From Odontocerum albicorne (lineage: Eukaryota > Arthropoda > Insecta > Trichoptera > Odontoceridae): a DNA stretch of 64,000 bases. The notes below the pieces were generated by a model, which had not been told where the DNA came from, made no database searches, and saw only the letters and a list, made by a program, of their open reading frames with translations. Shown here in pieces: positions 11,590-22,664 of this stretch (position 1 is the first letter of the stretch; every line of letters begins with the position of its first letter). The position numbers and the translations under genes were made by a program. The stretch is from positions 34,429,199-34,493,198 of the forward strand of contig OX463849.1 in the NCBI GenBank assembly GCA_949825065.1. Direction: 5' to 3'.

Positions 11590-12250
11590 AACGACTTAGT
11601 ACAGTGAACAAAAATTAAATGTATACAAAATAACAAATAATTTCATATGAATTATTTCTCTGGACCTTGCAATTATTTGTGGAATACAATTTAAGTCAAA
11701 CGCTCGTCTCTTGCTGCCATACAAATGTGAGCTCTTTCAAGAGCATTTCTAATAATATTTACACAAATTTCACACAATATTATTTCTGCTCGAATATTGT
11801 TTTTGAGTAGTTTAATCAACGTTAGTTTGTTGTTATAATAAGTACAAAAAAATTTAAGGTTACCCCACTGAAAATACTGGAGCAGTAAAATTTTGAAATT
11901 TTGGTGGTCATTCGATGTCATCATTTTCGGAGATTAATCAGTTTGGAAACAATCTGTTCAAAATTTCGATTGTTGGTTGTGCTGTTTGATATGTAGTGCT
12001 TTGTTGAAACCATATGTTTCATAAGCTCAGTTCATCCAATTGATGTGACATAAAGTTCTTAAACATGGTACGGTAGTGGTTGCCGTTTAAGGTTACAGCG
12101 TTATTCACAGCGTCTTCGAAGAAATAAGGTCCAATCAAATATCCTGTCGGAAGTTCATGCCACACTGTCGCTAATGGATCATTTGTAGGTTTTCAGCGCC
12201 CTAATAGAGATATTTTGTTTGTTAACTTAACCGTTGAAGTAAGAATGGGC
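11590..12250 (-). pseudogene. Tc/mariner (IS630-like) transposase, decayed
   Basis: The minus strand, in one frame with several stops, reads SATVWHELPTGYLIGPYFFED, then HYRTMFKNFM and IWFQQSTTYQTAQPTIEIL. This is the DDE region of the IS630-type transposases with the IGPYFFED and WFQQDGA signatures. The second catalytic aspartate (the D of QQDGA) is replaced by serine. The final part follows through stops towards KCS-KSSHLYGS near 11700. N-terminal HTH and termini were not found. It cannot make an active enzyme. Confidence 0.6.
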
Positions 12251-12879
12251 TTCGTCACCATTTATGATTTTCTCCTTAAACTTAAAGAATGATTTTTGTA
12301 GTACGTTTTAGTAATAAAAATGCATGGTTTTATCATAAAATACTTCATAGCAAATTTGCTATATCTAAGCTGTTTTGATCAAAATAAATTGTCAAAATTG
12401 AACCGAATCAAAATGGTAGTCAATATAAGTTGCATTATAATTATTTTAAGGCCGCTACAAATACACATTTTCAATCAAGATTTTAATGTTTCTTCCATAT
12501 CTCTCTCTTGCGTTTCTCTTGGCGGAGATTGGTTAAAAAATTCTTCTTTCGACACTGCGTTTTGCTTTTACCTTCTTTTCTGCAATATGCCTACCTCAGA
12601 TGGTTACACAACTCCTGAATATATTTTTTAAGCCGATCAGTCACTCGCTGTCTCCCTTCACTCCCAGCATCTTAGGATCCTGCTGCACGTATTCTAAAAT
12701 TCCCTGTTAAGTGACTTCTTTCGTGTTGTTGGGTTTGCATAGTAATCTTATTTTTAAATTTTTTATCCACTTTACACGGATTTCTCCTGTTACACAAAGA
12801 GAGTCTGCTTCTAGCGTTAGCTTATTCGTTAGGAAGAATATCAGCCAGGGTTCTTCTCATACTGCTAGGCGGTACCTAG

Positions 12880-13210
12880 AATATATCAACAGTGTCATTC
12901 AGTTGGTTCAATATCTCTATACCACGCGTGTCTGAGTGTTTAGCCATGATATTCGTACTGTAAGTTGGTATGTAGAACAGAGGGTGATTCCTTGCACGGA
13001 TATATTTATTAGGTACATATAAACTTAGTGCTTGTAGAATCGCGGGACAGTTAAAGCAACCTTGAAAAACCTTAAGTTGGAATATCGCCATGGATTCTTG
13101 CCTTCTTGTTTCGAGGCTTCTATAGTTACACACCGTGAGAAGTTCGACATGGTGAGCATATTTTGGATAATCGCCCTTTGTTCTGTACCATAGTTATACT
13201 TGGCCATCAC
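12880..13210 (-). pseudogene. LINE-D reverse transcriptase C-terminus
   Basis: Two overlapping minus frames, joined by a frameshift near 13090, encode a post-RT region known from insect non-LTR elements: FNCPAILQALSLYVPNKYIRA, then RNHPLFYIPTYSTNIMA and NQLNDTVDIF before a stop. No catalytic motif remains. The A-rich or UTR region downstream (12600-12870) shares TCCACTTTACACGGATTTCT with 61225-61245, so the 3' UTR may be dispersed too. Confidence 0.65.
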
Positions 13211-13439
13211 TTGCTAAATGTTTGGAGAGATTTTATTATTTACAGAAAATCATGAATGATTAATTTAACGATTCTTTACTTTGAATGCTATCGAACTATT
13301 GTTATTTAATTTTATCATGTATAATAAGATAAATTTCGTATAATGTTATAAGCCGATCAGTAAAAATATGAAGAGATAGAGATATTTCCTTTCGTACTAA
13401 AACAAAGTTAGTCCGAACTCAGATTTCTACGAGTTTTAT

Positions 13440-14200
13440 TATTCTTCTTCAGCCGTTCTGGATCCATCCCTGGATATAGGCCTTCCTTTCGATCTTCCAC
13501 AACTCCCTATCTCGGGCACACTGCATCCACCTCACCCCTGCGGCCCCGTCTTATATCGTCCGACCATCTAGCCTGTGCTCTCCCCACACCTCTCCGGCCC
13601 GTTCTAGGCTGCCATCCCAGGACCTTTTTCGTCTATCGAGAGTCAGAGCATCTGGCAATATGTCCTGCCCAGCTCCATTTTAAGGCAGCTGCTCTCTCAA
13701 CTACGTCCGTGACTTTGGTTCTCTCTCTTATCAATTTGTTGGTATTTCTATTTCGCAGTGAAACTCCCAGCATTTTCCTCTCCATGGCTCTCTGTGTCAC
13801 TAGTAGTTTTTGCGTTATTCGATTTGTTAGGACAGATGTTTTGATTCCATATGTGAGGATCGGTAAGATGCATGAATCAAAGACTCTCTTTGTCAAATGA
13901 TTGGGTTATTTTGGATATTTCAGGATGTAAGAGAGTTTACCAAACACCGCCCAGGCAAGACCACGTCTACGCTCTATCTCGGCCTCTTGATTCTCTTGTC
14001 CCAGCTTTACAGTGTGTGCCATAACAGGTACACATAACTTGTAACTCTCTCTCTATACTTCTACCCTCTAACAAGATGGGGAGATTATTTGTCGTATTGC
14101 TCATTATTTTTGTTTTGGCAGCATTCATTTTGAGGCCGATTTTATTATTAAAAGAGCTAAAACTTGTCCTAAAAATCACTTCCATTTAGGTGTAGTCTTG
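13440..14200 (-). pseudogene. LINE-A type ORF2 C-terminal half
   Basis: Reading down from 14190 on the minus strand: KIGLKMNAAKTKIM (end of the RT palm region), a broken stretch, ILPILTYGIKTSVLTNRI, MERKMLGVSLRNRNTNKLIR, ALKWSWAGHIARCSDSR, a TAG where the family has TGG (tryptophan), then TKKVLGWQPRTGRRGVGRAQ and RWSDDIRR, and after a frameshift a CARDRELWKIERKAY end. At least two disabling changes are visible. It is the longest LINE-A copy here. Confidence 0.75.
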
Positions 14201-14269
14201 GCGTCGGATTTAAAAAATCCCGTAGATCACAAGATGAACGCACGTGTGTATACTCCAGGAGCTATAATA

Positions 14270-15045
14270 CGAGTAGATGTGACATTTCTAGTATGGAGAC
14301 GACAACTATACTCAATACGATAAACAGCTATCCTCAATATGCTTTCAGTAGAGTTTGCGGGTTTTCGGCACATTTACAGATGCGAGCTAAATAACCTGGG
14401 AAATTGATAGTCATAAGAAGTCTGCTAGGAAGAAGAGGCAGACCACCAGTTCTATAAATTGAGTGGTGGAAGCTTGTAAACTACTATGGAAAGGCAAGGG
14501 ACCGAGAAGAGTATGGGCGTGTCATCGCAACCTGTACTAACATAATCCCATGGATTATGATGTGATGCCCTCAGTGATGAAGAACGAACGATAAGGTGTC
14601 AGTCAAATAGATGTAAAATATTTGTTATGCTATACAATGAAAATAAACAATTTTCATGATATTTAAATGTGAAAAACTGAACCCATTTCAGGTATTAGCA
14701 TTTCTATGTACTGAGTCCTATGTATAAATATTTTCACTGTGTAATATCTAACCTTTATATACGTTGATTCTTTTTCTAAATTGCATTTTTTTATGTGCTC
14801 AAGTTCTTTTAGAACAGAGACGATTATTTCAAGTTACTCTAACAAAAAGTGACCACGTTACATTCAATAGTTGACCCAAAAATATATAACACAAAATAAT
14901 ATGACATTAAATATTGAATTGTGAACTCTTTTTTTGTATGAAGACGATATGTGTTTAGCTAATGTCATTGCAGTGCATTAGGGAAGGAAAAATCATGCTA
15001 CTATTACCATCTGTTGAATATTTTTACAAACAAATTCTATGTTAT
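14270..15045. other. possible degraded LINE tail, otherwise nothing
   Basis: Around 14415-14540 a + strand stretch resembles a degraded C-terminal basic box ('RRGRPPVL', then DREEYGRV), so a further LINE scrap is possible. The rest shows nothing. Confidence 0.3.
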
Positions 15046-15127
15046 GTAGGGGCAAACGGACACTGTGTTTAAGGGGCAAACGGACATAGATTACCTTGTA
15101 TGAATTACTTCCCGTTTGTAGTAGATC

Positions 15128-15232
15128 ATGGTGCGTAATCGTGAAAGGACATCTAAACGATGTAACTGGTGTGAAGAGTCAATGTCTCTGGCAGTAAAAG
15201 CTGTCAAAATGGACAAAATTGGTATTGGATGA
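15128..15232 (+). pseudogene. pogo-type transposase N-terminus (HTH start)
   Basis: ATG at 15128 opens MVRNRERTSKRCNWCEESMS, then [10 protein letters not shown], which resembles the opening psq-type helix-turn-helix of pogo/Tigger transposases (MVR-K-R, W-EESM--A). The frame stops after 34 codons, at TGA 15230-15232. The deletion joint with the DDE part falls in the last few codons, so the DNA-binding and first catalytic regions are lost. Confidence 0.6.
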
Positions 15233-15799
15233 GCATGGATCCCATTGTTCTGATCCCGACGAAAAAGCTTTCGAAAATAATGTGCACCTTCTTTGCTTGC
15301 CGCCACATAGTGCACACAAATTACAACCCCTTGATGTTTCATTTTTTGCTCCATTGGCATTCAATACAACGAAAGTTGCCGTGTACGAGTACATTTACGT
15401 CGTTATCCAACAAGTGGAATAACCTACTCGTATATTTGGATCTCTACTTCAAGAAGTATGGAATCAGGCGGCAACTGTTGGTAATGCTGTCAACGGCTTC
15501 AAAAACTTCAAGAAGAGGGCGGAAAGGGAAGGGAAGTCCAGAATCTTGACCACCAGCAAATTTATTTCTGAGCTAAATGCTAAGAAGCTACCCCAAAATG
15601 TGGAAAAAAGGAAAAAATAAGTAATACTAAATCTCAGAAGAAAACGGAGAATTGTGGATCTTGTAATAATGTCTATAAAGAAGGAGAAAATTGGGTTCAG
15701 TGCCTTGAGTGTAATGTCTGGTATCACGTTGCATGTGATTTAAATGGAGAAGACCCTTCTTTCAGATGTGTTAGATGTTATATTGAAGATATTGATTAG
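15219..15799 (+). pseudogene. pogo-type transposase DDE fragment plus PHD-like finger
   Basis: From 15222 the frame reads [33 protein letters not shown]: the second catalytic aspartate and the PPH-H-LQPLD motif of the DDE_1 (pogo/CENP-B) family. The first catalytic D is deleted. After frame breaks, KNFKKRAEREGKSRI and FISELNAKKLPQN follow. Then an intact 40-residue cysteine cluster, CGSC...CLEC-4-H-2-C...CVRC, spans 15652-15780 and stops at TAG 15797-15799. The spacing matches a PHD finger, which some pogo-like insect transposases carry at the C-terminus. It includes TACGAGTA (15384) and TACTCGTA (15425) micro-insertions. Confidence 0.65.
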
Positions 15800-16077
15800 G
15801 TGTCCGTATGCCCCTTTGTAAGGGGGCAGAAGGACACTGGATTACTGTTTTTTTTATTTGTTTCATGCATAGGTCCTTTTTTTTAAATGCATCCATTTAT
15901 TTAATCAAGTGTTTTTGGATCGTTCTGCATTTTTTTTTTCGATTTGTATTTCTGTACTTTTTCACATTTTATGTTAAGCGTGTCCATTTGCCCCAGGTTT
16001 ACCTTATTTTATGTTATAAGGACAAATCATGTTTTATTTAAAGCTTTTGCATACTTTTGGAGACCGGACCTGGCACT

Positions 16078-16320
16078 TTAAGATGTTAATAAAGTGATTC
16101 TGCTCTTCTTCAAATAGGACACCTTTCGGATTTTAATATTAGCCAGCAACTCTCTATTAACTTTGGTTCTTTGAAGAACCCTTGTGTTGCTGACCATATC
16201 CGTCCAGGGTATTCTTTGCACTTTCCGGTGTATCCGATGATTCTGCTCTGACCATTCGAATTTAATAAGAAAAAATGTAAATTTTAAAATGTATAAAAAA
16301 CGGACCCATAATTGGGACCA
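16078..16320 (-). pseudogene. LINE-A type RT C-terminal fragment
   Basis: The minus frame reads HRKVQRIPWTDMVSNTRVL, then NRELLANIKIRKVSYL, matching the 'RRxLxIxWTDxVxNxxVL...ELLxxIKxRKxxYLGH' block of insect endonuclease-reverse transcriptases. The flanks are degraded. Confidence 0.6.
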
Positions 16321-16329
16321 TATCAAAAT

Positions 16330-17125
16330 CTAAAAATTATTCCATATTGTGTAATACAAATAAGCTTATCAAAAAGGGGCGATTTTTTAAAATTATTTTT
16401 AATATACTTTTTTTACACCACCCGATATATATCACTAAGTATCAAGCACGCGTACAGCTTCCGTGTTAAGCTTCAAAGAAAAACATAGATTATCTACCAA
16501 GTCCATTTTAACCTTTTTCCTCCTTTATTCTCCTATTTGAAGACCATATAAGATAAGCGAGATAGCTGGTAGGTGTCTCGCATTGTCGACCAGCGCCGTA
16601 ATTACAGTCTGACTAAAACAAGTTTCAGAAATGGCTGTTGGAAAAAAAATAGAAAACAAATCTCCTACAATTTATACGATACACTGTATAATTTGTTGTG
16701 CTGGAAGGAGTTCATATTTCAGATCTGTACTAGATCAGAGCTTGAGTGGGTTAAGTCAAAATATTCTTATATTATTATTAAAGAGGATGATAAAGGAACC
16801 GGAAACTCAAGTGTGGGATATAGAGGATAGGATTGCCTAGTTGAAATGTAATAAAAATGGGCGATTTAAAGAGGAAAATATAGCTCTTATGTCAAATGGA
16901 AATTGTCGGAAAATATAACTCTTAAGTGAAATTATAGCTCTTATGTCAAATGACATGTATACTATATATATACACTACGTGTGTTGGAGTAAAGAGATAG
17001 ACCTACTAAAAGGAAATTAAGAAAATCTGTTATTAAGGTAGTACTTGCATTTTCTTAGATGGTTATATTTACGAGAGTTCGAACGGCGCGTAAATATAGA
17101 TAGTAAATTCAATGGGGCACTAAAC
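16330..17125. other. no gene recognised
   Basis: Two overlapping + frames (16573-16840) show no motif. A short 'tatagctcttatgtcaaatg' direct repeat occurs near 16880 and 16930. Confidence 0.35.
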
Positions 17126-17129
17126 ACAC

Positions 17130-17332
17130 GACCTCCGTGGCCTGGTGGTAAGACACTTGTCTGCCGATCCGGAGGTTGCGGGTTCGATCCCCGCTGGAAC
17201 CCAGATTTTTTAAAATAGGATTCCAATCTGGTTAACACTTAGGGCCTATAAAAACATCTTTCTTGTTGGTTGGAAGAGATTGCCTCATGGCAGTAAACTC
17301 ACCAGGTTAAAACAATTAAAAAAAAACAAAAC
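17130..17332 (+). mobile_element. SINE-A, full-length reference copy
   Basis: A tRNA-derived head with A-box TGGCCTGGTGGTAAG (from about 17139) and B-box GGTTCGATCCC (17181-17191). It is followed by CGCTGGAACCCAG, oligo-T, and a middle segment (TCTGGTTAACACTTAGGGCC). The tail is TTGGTTGGAAGAGATTGCC and ACTCACCAGG, ending in an A-rich run. Internal pol III promoter elements and the A-rich end are diagnostic of a SINE. The last roughly 45 bp before the A-run match the CR1-like LINE 3' end. Confidence 0.85.
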
Positions 17333-17364
17333 ACATGTACTTGTACCGGAGAGCATCACAACCT

Positions 17365-17620
17365 GTTAAAATAATAGTGTATAACAGTATTCTAGTACCA
17401 TTTTTGATGTATGTGAGTATAACGTGAACATAAAAGAGACTGGAAGGAGCCGAATAATTAGTGTAAAAATGTGTACACTTAGAACAATATAGCTTGGCAA
17501 TTGATGATAGAATACGGAATGACGTAATTAGGGATGAGTGTGAACTTTAAGCTAATGTCTTTAGTAAGGTGAAGAAGATCATTCTGAGATGGTTTAAGTC
17601 TTTTTATTTTTTGGACGCAT
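17365..17620 (+). mobile_element. LINE-C fragment
   Basis: A + strand copy of the C-terminal RT region: a degraded NSILVPFL-MY stretch, then 'ctggaaggagccgaata' (RSRI) and DECEL...MRWF at 17540-17600. Stops and frameshifts throughout. It aligns with 30880-31350, 47030-47260 and 54930-55080. Confidence 0.6.
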
Positions 17621-17882
17621 TCTCGTCCACAGACAACACAGGAATCTGGTGGAAAGTTGAAGTGAGAGTAAACGTTAGTTTTTAAGTATAACATACATAC
17701 CATTTCGCCATTTTCCTGTCGGGTAGCAAATATAAGAAATTGTCTGACTTTCCTATTACGATATAGGTCTTTCTCGTCAGCTATATTTAATAATATATTA
17801 TTATTATACGTTTTAATCATATTTATAATACGTTGTAATTTTTTTTGTAAAATAAAATAATACGTTACCTATGAATTCTAAG

Positions 17883-18048
17883 AAACTTTTATTTTTTTTT
17901 ATTTTTACCTGGTGAGTTTATTGCCATGTGGCAATCTCTTCCAAGCAACCAGAAATATGTTTTTATAGGCCCTAAGTGTTAACCAGACTGGACTCCTATT
18001 TCAAAAAATCTGGGTTCCAGCGGGGATCGAACCCGCAACCTCCGGATC
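17883..18048 (-). mobile_element. SINE-A, 5'-truncated in the B-box region
   Basis: Minus strand: starts near GGAGGTTGCGGGTTCGATCC, then the CCCGCTGGAACCCAG junction, the TTAACACTTAGGGCC middle and the TTGGAAGAGATTGCCACATG tail. The A-box is missing. Confidence 0.75.
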
Positions 18049-18062
18049 GCTAAATAAACTTC

Positions 18063-18357
18063 CTGTAGTTTGAAAAAAAAATGTAATGTTCTATACTGTA
18101 TGACAGAATATAGAAGTAATTGAATACAGAAATACAGAACTCCAGAAACACAAAATACAGAATATTCAGAAATACAGAATATCCAGAAACACAGAAATAA
18201 TCAGAATACAGAAATGCAGAAATTGAATACAAAATAGAGAAATATATAAATACAGAATATAGAAATAAATGAATACAGAAATAAAGAAATGTCATGTAGT
18301 TTGAAAATAAAATATTTTGTAATTTTCTATACTGTATGACAGAATACAGAAATAATT
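18063..18357. repeat. degenerate GAATACAGAAAT repeat with flanking duplicates
   Basis: A roughly 12-13-bp unit (GAATACAGAAAT and variants) recurs irregularly from 18110 to 18350. The sequence TGTAGTTTGAAAATAAAAT to CTATACTGTATGACAGAATA appears on both sides (18063 and 18294). It looks like a decayed expansion inside the LINE-C copy that also carries the 84-bp array. Confidence 0.7.
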
Positions 18358-18944
18358 GATATGGGATGAATGTAAATTTAAGGCTGATGGAGCAAGATGA
18401 AGAAGAACACTATGAGATGGTTTGTGCATGGAGAACAAATGATATGGGATGAATATGAAATTTAAGGCTGATGGAGCAAGATGAAGAAGAACACTATGAG
18501 ATGGTTTGTGCATGGAGAACAAATGATATGGGATGAATATGAAATTTAAGGCTGATGGAGCAAGATGAAGAAGAACACTATGAGATGGTTTGTGCATGAA
18601 GAACAAATGATATGGGATGAATATGAAATTTAAGGCTGATGGAGCAAGATGAAGAAGAACACTATGAGATGGTTTGTGCATGGAGAACAAATGATATGGG
18701 ATGAATATGAAATTTAAGGCTGATGGAGCAAGATGAAGAAGAACACTATGAGATGGTTTGTGCATGGAGAACAAATGATATGGGATGAATATGAAATTTA
18801 AGGCTGAGGGAGCAAGATGAAGAAGAACACTATGAGATGGTTTGTGCATGGAGAACAAATGATATGGGATGAATATGAAATTTAAGGCTGATGGAGCAAG
18901 ATGAAGAAGAACACTATGAGATGGTTTGTGCATGGAGAACAAAT
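18358..18944 (+). repeat. 84-bp tandem array, 7 copies, LINE-C derived
   Basis: Copies begin at 18358 (83 bp), 18441, 18525, 18609, 18693, 18777 and 18861 with GATATGGGATGAATATGAAA and differ by only a few bases. Read on the + strand, a unit corresponds to the LINE-C ORF2 segment that elsewhere encodes ECELKADVLSKMKKNTMRWF and GHVERM. So a coding piece of a retrotransposon was amplified. The minus strand is open for 216 codons as 28-residue repeats purely because 84 is a multiple of 3. I do not call that frame a gene. Confidence 0.9.
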
Positions 18945-18954
18945 GATCGAAGAA

Positions 18955-19215
18955 AGACTTTCTTCATCATCGTGTGTACAATGCTCAGCATTGTGGTCCT
19001 CTGTTATGTCTCGAACTCGGCGCACCCCTGTTTCCATCAATCCCGATCCTGAGCCTTGCTAAATACACCGCTTGAAAAGGATGCTCTTAACTCCACTATT
19101 TGATCTACCCATCTCATAGGATATCTTCTTATTGCTAACCTTCCCTCAACTGTCCCCGTGATCACCAGCTTCTCCAGACTTTTATAATTTTTTTTCTAGC
19201 AACATTTCCAAAGTA
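18955..19215 (-). mobile_element. LINE-A-like C-terminal tail
   Basis: The minus strand matches 58290-58530: the SLEKLVITGTVEGR and RRYPMRWVDQI block, then a degraded DREG/W end. Several frameshifts. Confidence 0.55.
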
Positions 19216-19319
19216 TTATACGTTAGGATGCTTTTCTCTTGCCTACCCCAAAAGGGGAATGACAGGATATAGTGTATGTATGAAAATATATATTCAGAGT
19301 AAAGGATATGTTATTAAAA

Positions 19320-19720
19320 TATGTTTTAAATCAACCCTGTCGTTTAGCTCACGACTGAGCATCGTGACTCCAATGATAGCCTCCGACGACTGCTCTCCAT
19401 CTATCCCTATACTCCGCGGCTCGAAGGGCAGTTTTTAAGGTAGTCCAGTTGCATCTCTCGTATGGTCAGTCCAACGCATTGGGATTCTTCTTCTTGTGCG
19501 TCGTCCTTCCACACCTCCAGTAACCACAAACCTCTCCAAACTGTCTCCATGGCCACGAGCTCAAGAATCGGAGAACTCGTCGAAGGCATATTATCGACAA
19601 TTTGTCCATGAGTCTCAGTTCTTCGAGAACGTATTAAATATGAATATATTTTATATTTATACTCAACCCATTCTAGTTCTGAACTACTCAATAGAAAGAA
19701 ACGCATCTAGAATAAAATAG
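19320..19720 (-). pseudogene. LINE-A2 RT C-terminal tail, copy 1
   Basis: The minus strand contains QIVDNMPSTSSPILELVAMET, with family residues VWRGLWLLEVWKDDAQEEES out of frame. These are shared with 20290-20650 and 37700-38045, whose correct frame reads DSLERLVVTG. The 3' end is SHDAQS-like. The copy is frame-shifted and 5'-truncated. Confidence 0.55.
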
Positions 19721-20119
19721 AAGAAAGCTAGAATTGTTATTGCTAATATTATAAAAATTTAGATTTAAATTTGAACAATAGATTCAGAATAATATTGGAC
19801 GATACAAAGTTAACATAAACTATAATTAAGAATGACCGTGCATTTATGAACATAATTCATAAAATCTTGGGGTCATTAATTAAAGAAAACTATTTATTGT
19901 CAGACGCAAAAGTAGAATAAACAGAAAGAAAACTAAGTTAATACATTTTTTTAAAAAACATAACGTCATATATTTTTTAAATTGAGTTTCAGCCGAAATG
20001 GAGTGTTTCACTCTGCATTAATTTTCGATAGGTTTATCGTAACGTATGAAACTTGGTTACAATTGTACAAAATTTCACTTATCCAAAATTCAAGTTTTGG
20101 TTTTTTATTTATGTTGATT

Positions 20120-20180
20120 ACTTTCCTCTCTCCCATCCGTTCTTTTTTCTGTCGATTGATAATATCTCACTTTTATTTTG
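20120..20180 (+). mobile_element. CR1-like LINE-X 3' scrap
   Basis: CTCTCCCATCCGTTCTTTTT, then TGATAATATCTCACTTT, matches the end of LINE-X at 36470-36515 and 47420-47455. About 60 bp only. Confidence 0.45.
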
Positions 20181-20289
20181 TATTGTTCCAAACCAGAATC
20201 ATCGCGACGAAAGTGAGCTGATGTCTTCGCAATATGTATGTACGACGCGGAGACGTTGTCTCTGATAGCAATAGACGTAGAATTAATGT

Positions 20290-20650
20290 ATTTGAAATGT
20301 GGTGCTAGAGAAGGATGTCACGAATTTCATGAATGGTAAGGCGAACTAATGCCTTCGTTTTCGAATAATTGTGAGTTACCGACAGATAGTCGACAATATG
20401 CCTACGACGAAATCTCTGATTCTTTGGGCACATTGCTTGTTCGTGGTCATGGAGACAGTTTGGAGAGGCTTGTGGTTACTGGAAGCGTGGTAAGACGACG
20501 CACAAGAGGAAAAGTTTCAGACCAAATGAGAGACGCAACTGAACTACCCTTAATCACTGCCCTTCAAGCCGAGGAGTGAAGTGATGGATGAAGAGGAGTC
20601 GTTGGAGGCTATCATGGGAGTCACGATGCTCAATCATGAGCTACACGACA
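20290..20650 (+). pseudogene. LINE-A2 RT C-terminal tail, copy 2
   Basis: Reading across frames: FEMWC-RRMSRIS, then DRQYAYDEISDSLGT, GHGDSLERLVVTGSVVRRRT, ATELPLITALQAEE and the terminal WESRCS. A 77-codon frame (20349-20579) holds the central block. It provides the empty-site comparison for the TACGAGTA insertions at 37554: near 20318-20330 the homologous bases are gaatttcatg, without the 6-bp insert. Confidence 0.65.
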
Positions 20651-20689
20651 TATATAATCCCACGTTTCCTCGACGAGGCCACATTCGCA

Positions 20690-21423
20690 AACACTAGAAT
20701 TGTAATAAATGTTCCTTCGTTAAAGAATATCAATGAACGTAATCACTCAACATTTTTCACATCAAATTTCCTTATTTTGTCATATTCACAAAGTGCTATT
20801 TATGGTATAACATAAAATTCCCAGTTCCTAATAGTGCCGATTTCTATACCTAGACAATTCCATACCCACAGAATTATTAGAAAAAATAAAAGAAATCACT
20901 TATTTATATTTTTTTATAGTCGTGCTTTCTTGAATATTTATTTTTAATCCTCAAATAATTCAAGGGAATCCCCGCTCTCTGGATGAGGGCAGACGACAGA
21001 GACTCGTTTAATTTTAGTTTAATTTAAACGTTGTTTATTTTTAATACTGGTTTCCTCAGAGTAAAAGTAGGCAGTTATGTTATGTTTTTAGTTAGCAGCG
21101 GGGGCACAGCGATATCCAGTGGTATATTTTGAAGAAGATTTATAAGATAAGACAAGTTTTTTGTTTTGTTTGGAAGACGCGTTGAGTTTGTTGCTAACGA
21201 ATCGAAGATCAAAACAATGTTGTTTATATTATTATCATTTAATTATTTTTTCTAGCACCATTTTGTTTTATATTAACTCAATGCTTTAAGGCACGGCTAG
21301 TTAGGCAAGGGAATGTTTTATGTATTCCATACTAGAAATTAAAAAGTATGATTAAATAAAAAAATGCATTCTGTAGTTTATCTGAATTGGTCGTTATATG
21401 ATATACACACCTATATATGTATG
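20690..21423. other. no gene recognised
   Basis: AT-rich sequence with no clear features. Confidence 0.35.
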
Positions 21424-21425
21424 TA

Positions 21426-22660
21426 CGAGGTTTGATAAAAAAAAGCGCGAGAAATTTTATTTTTATCATAAAGTGTTTATTGAATCATTAATATAAATAT
21501 TGTCCCCTTCAAAATAGTCCCAATAGTCAGTCCTCATTCCAATGTTTTTTCCAATTCGCAAAATATTTGTGAAACGCACTTTTTGGGATAACCTTTAACT
21601 CACCCGGCGATTCCTCTATGGTCGTAAAATGTTGTCATTTCAATGTGATGTTTATCTTTGAGAACATGAAAAGTCACCGAGGGGCATAATCTAGTGAATA
21701 TGGTGGCTGCGGCATCACGACGGTATTGTTTTTCAACAAAATTTCACGAATTAGTAGTGAAGTGTGAGCCAGTGCATTATCGTGATACAAAATCCAGGTG
21801 CTGTTTGCCCACAATTCTTATCGTCAGATCGTGTCACACAAATTGCATAACACTTCAAGATAACACTCCTTATTGATCTTACGTCTTGGCTCTAAGAATT
21901 TATAGTGGACAATGCAGTTGTAATCGAAGATAACAACAACGACAACCTTGCCATTTTATCGAACTTGCCGCGCTTTTTTCCGTCTTGGCTATTCAGGAAG
22001 CTTCCATTGGACGACTGGGTCTTTGTTTCGATTACATAGTCATACGCCCATGTTTCGTCACCTATTGTGCCGCGTTGGAGTAATTCTGGATCGTCAGCGC
22101 GTTCAGTCAATATTTGCTCCACGATGTTTTTGTGTTGCTGTTTTTATTGAAAATTTAACAAATTTGGAACAAATTTGGCTGCCATTCATTTCATGGCCAA
22201 AACGTTGGTAACATTTTCATTGATTGAATCGTATGAGATATAACTTCCTCGGCAGCCTCTTTCATAGTGATTTGGCGATTATTAAGCACAAGTTCCTTAT
22301 TTTTTTCCACATTTTAATTGGTGGTTGGTGTGCTAGGATCCCTCTTGTCATATTAAACGTCTTCACGGCACTCTTGAGAACATTTGTACCATTCATAAAC
22401 CCTTTGGTATCGACATGGTATCCTCACCAAGCCTTCTCGAGCATTTGCACCACTTCACTGCACTTTATTCTAATGCAAAAATGAACACAAATTCTTTGTC
22501 TAGCTATTTTTTTTTAAATGAAATAATCGCAAATGTGGCAAAATGCGTTGTAAATACTTATTATTTCGGTTTTCACCTGAAACGTCCTTTCTTTATAAAG
22601 ACAATTTTCTTTGGTATTTTTCAATACGTTTTTAAATTGCCTGGTGCGATAGAAACTCGG
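21426..22660 (-). pseudogene. mariner-type transposase remnant
   Basis: The element begins on the right-hand side of a TA (21424-21425) with CGAGGTTTGATAAAAAAAAG as its 3' terminus. Minus-strand coding runs from about 22480 to 21480. It includes CIRIKCSEVVQMLEKAW, EWYKCSQE, NRQITMKEAAEEVISHTIQS (HTH region), then KFVPNLLNF, NIVEQILTERADDPELLQR and IGDETWAYDYVIETKTQSSN, around the first catalytic D of the mariner DDE domain. After a deletion it ends in DYFEGDNIYIN, a typical mariner C-terminus. The DD34D second half is lost. Stops and frameshifts are many. I could not find the 5' terminal repeat near 22660. Confidence 0.7.
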
Positions 22661-22664
22661 GGAA

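Larger units (their letters stand above)
15049..15997 (+). mobile_element. pogo/Tigger-type transposon, internally deleted
   Basis: The left end begins GGGGCAAACGGACACTG at 15049 with a second GGGGCAAACGGACA at 15073. An inverted GTGTCCATTTGCCCC lies at about 15980-15995, and internal copies of the same motif lie near 15803 and 15825. Between them the + strand encodes the two ends of a pogo-family transposase with the middle missing. I could not identify a TA target duplication on the right, so the right boundary is approximate. Confidence 0.65.

Noticed and set aside
17130..17205. Functional tRNA genes at SINE heads (also 7413, 23409, 48100)
   Set aside because: A- and B-boxes are present, but each head continues into the same SINE body and tail and no proper acceptor stem closes. 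They are SINE heads.
18358..18944. CRISPR array
   Set aside because: Units are contiguous identical 84-mers without unique spacers, in a eukaryotic transposon context. The same reasoning excludes the other arrays.
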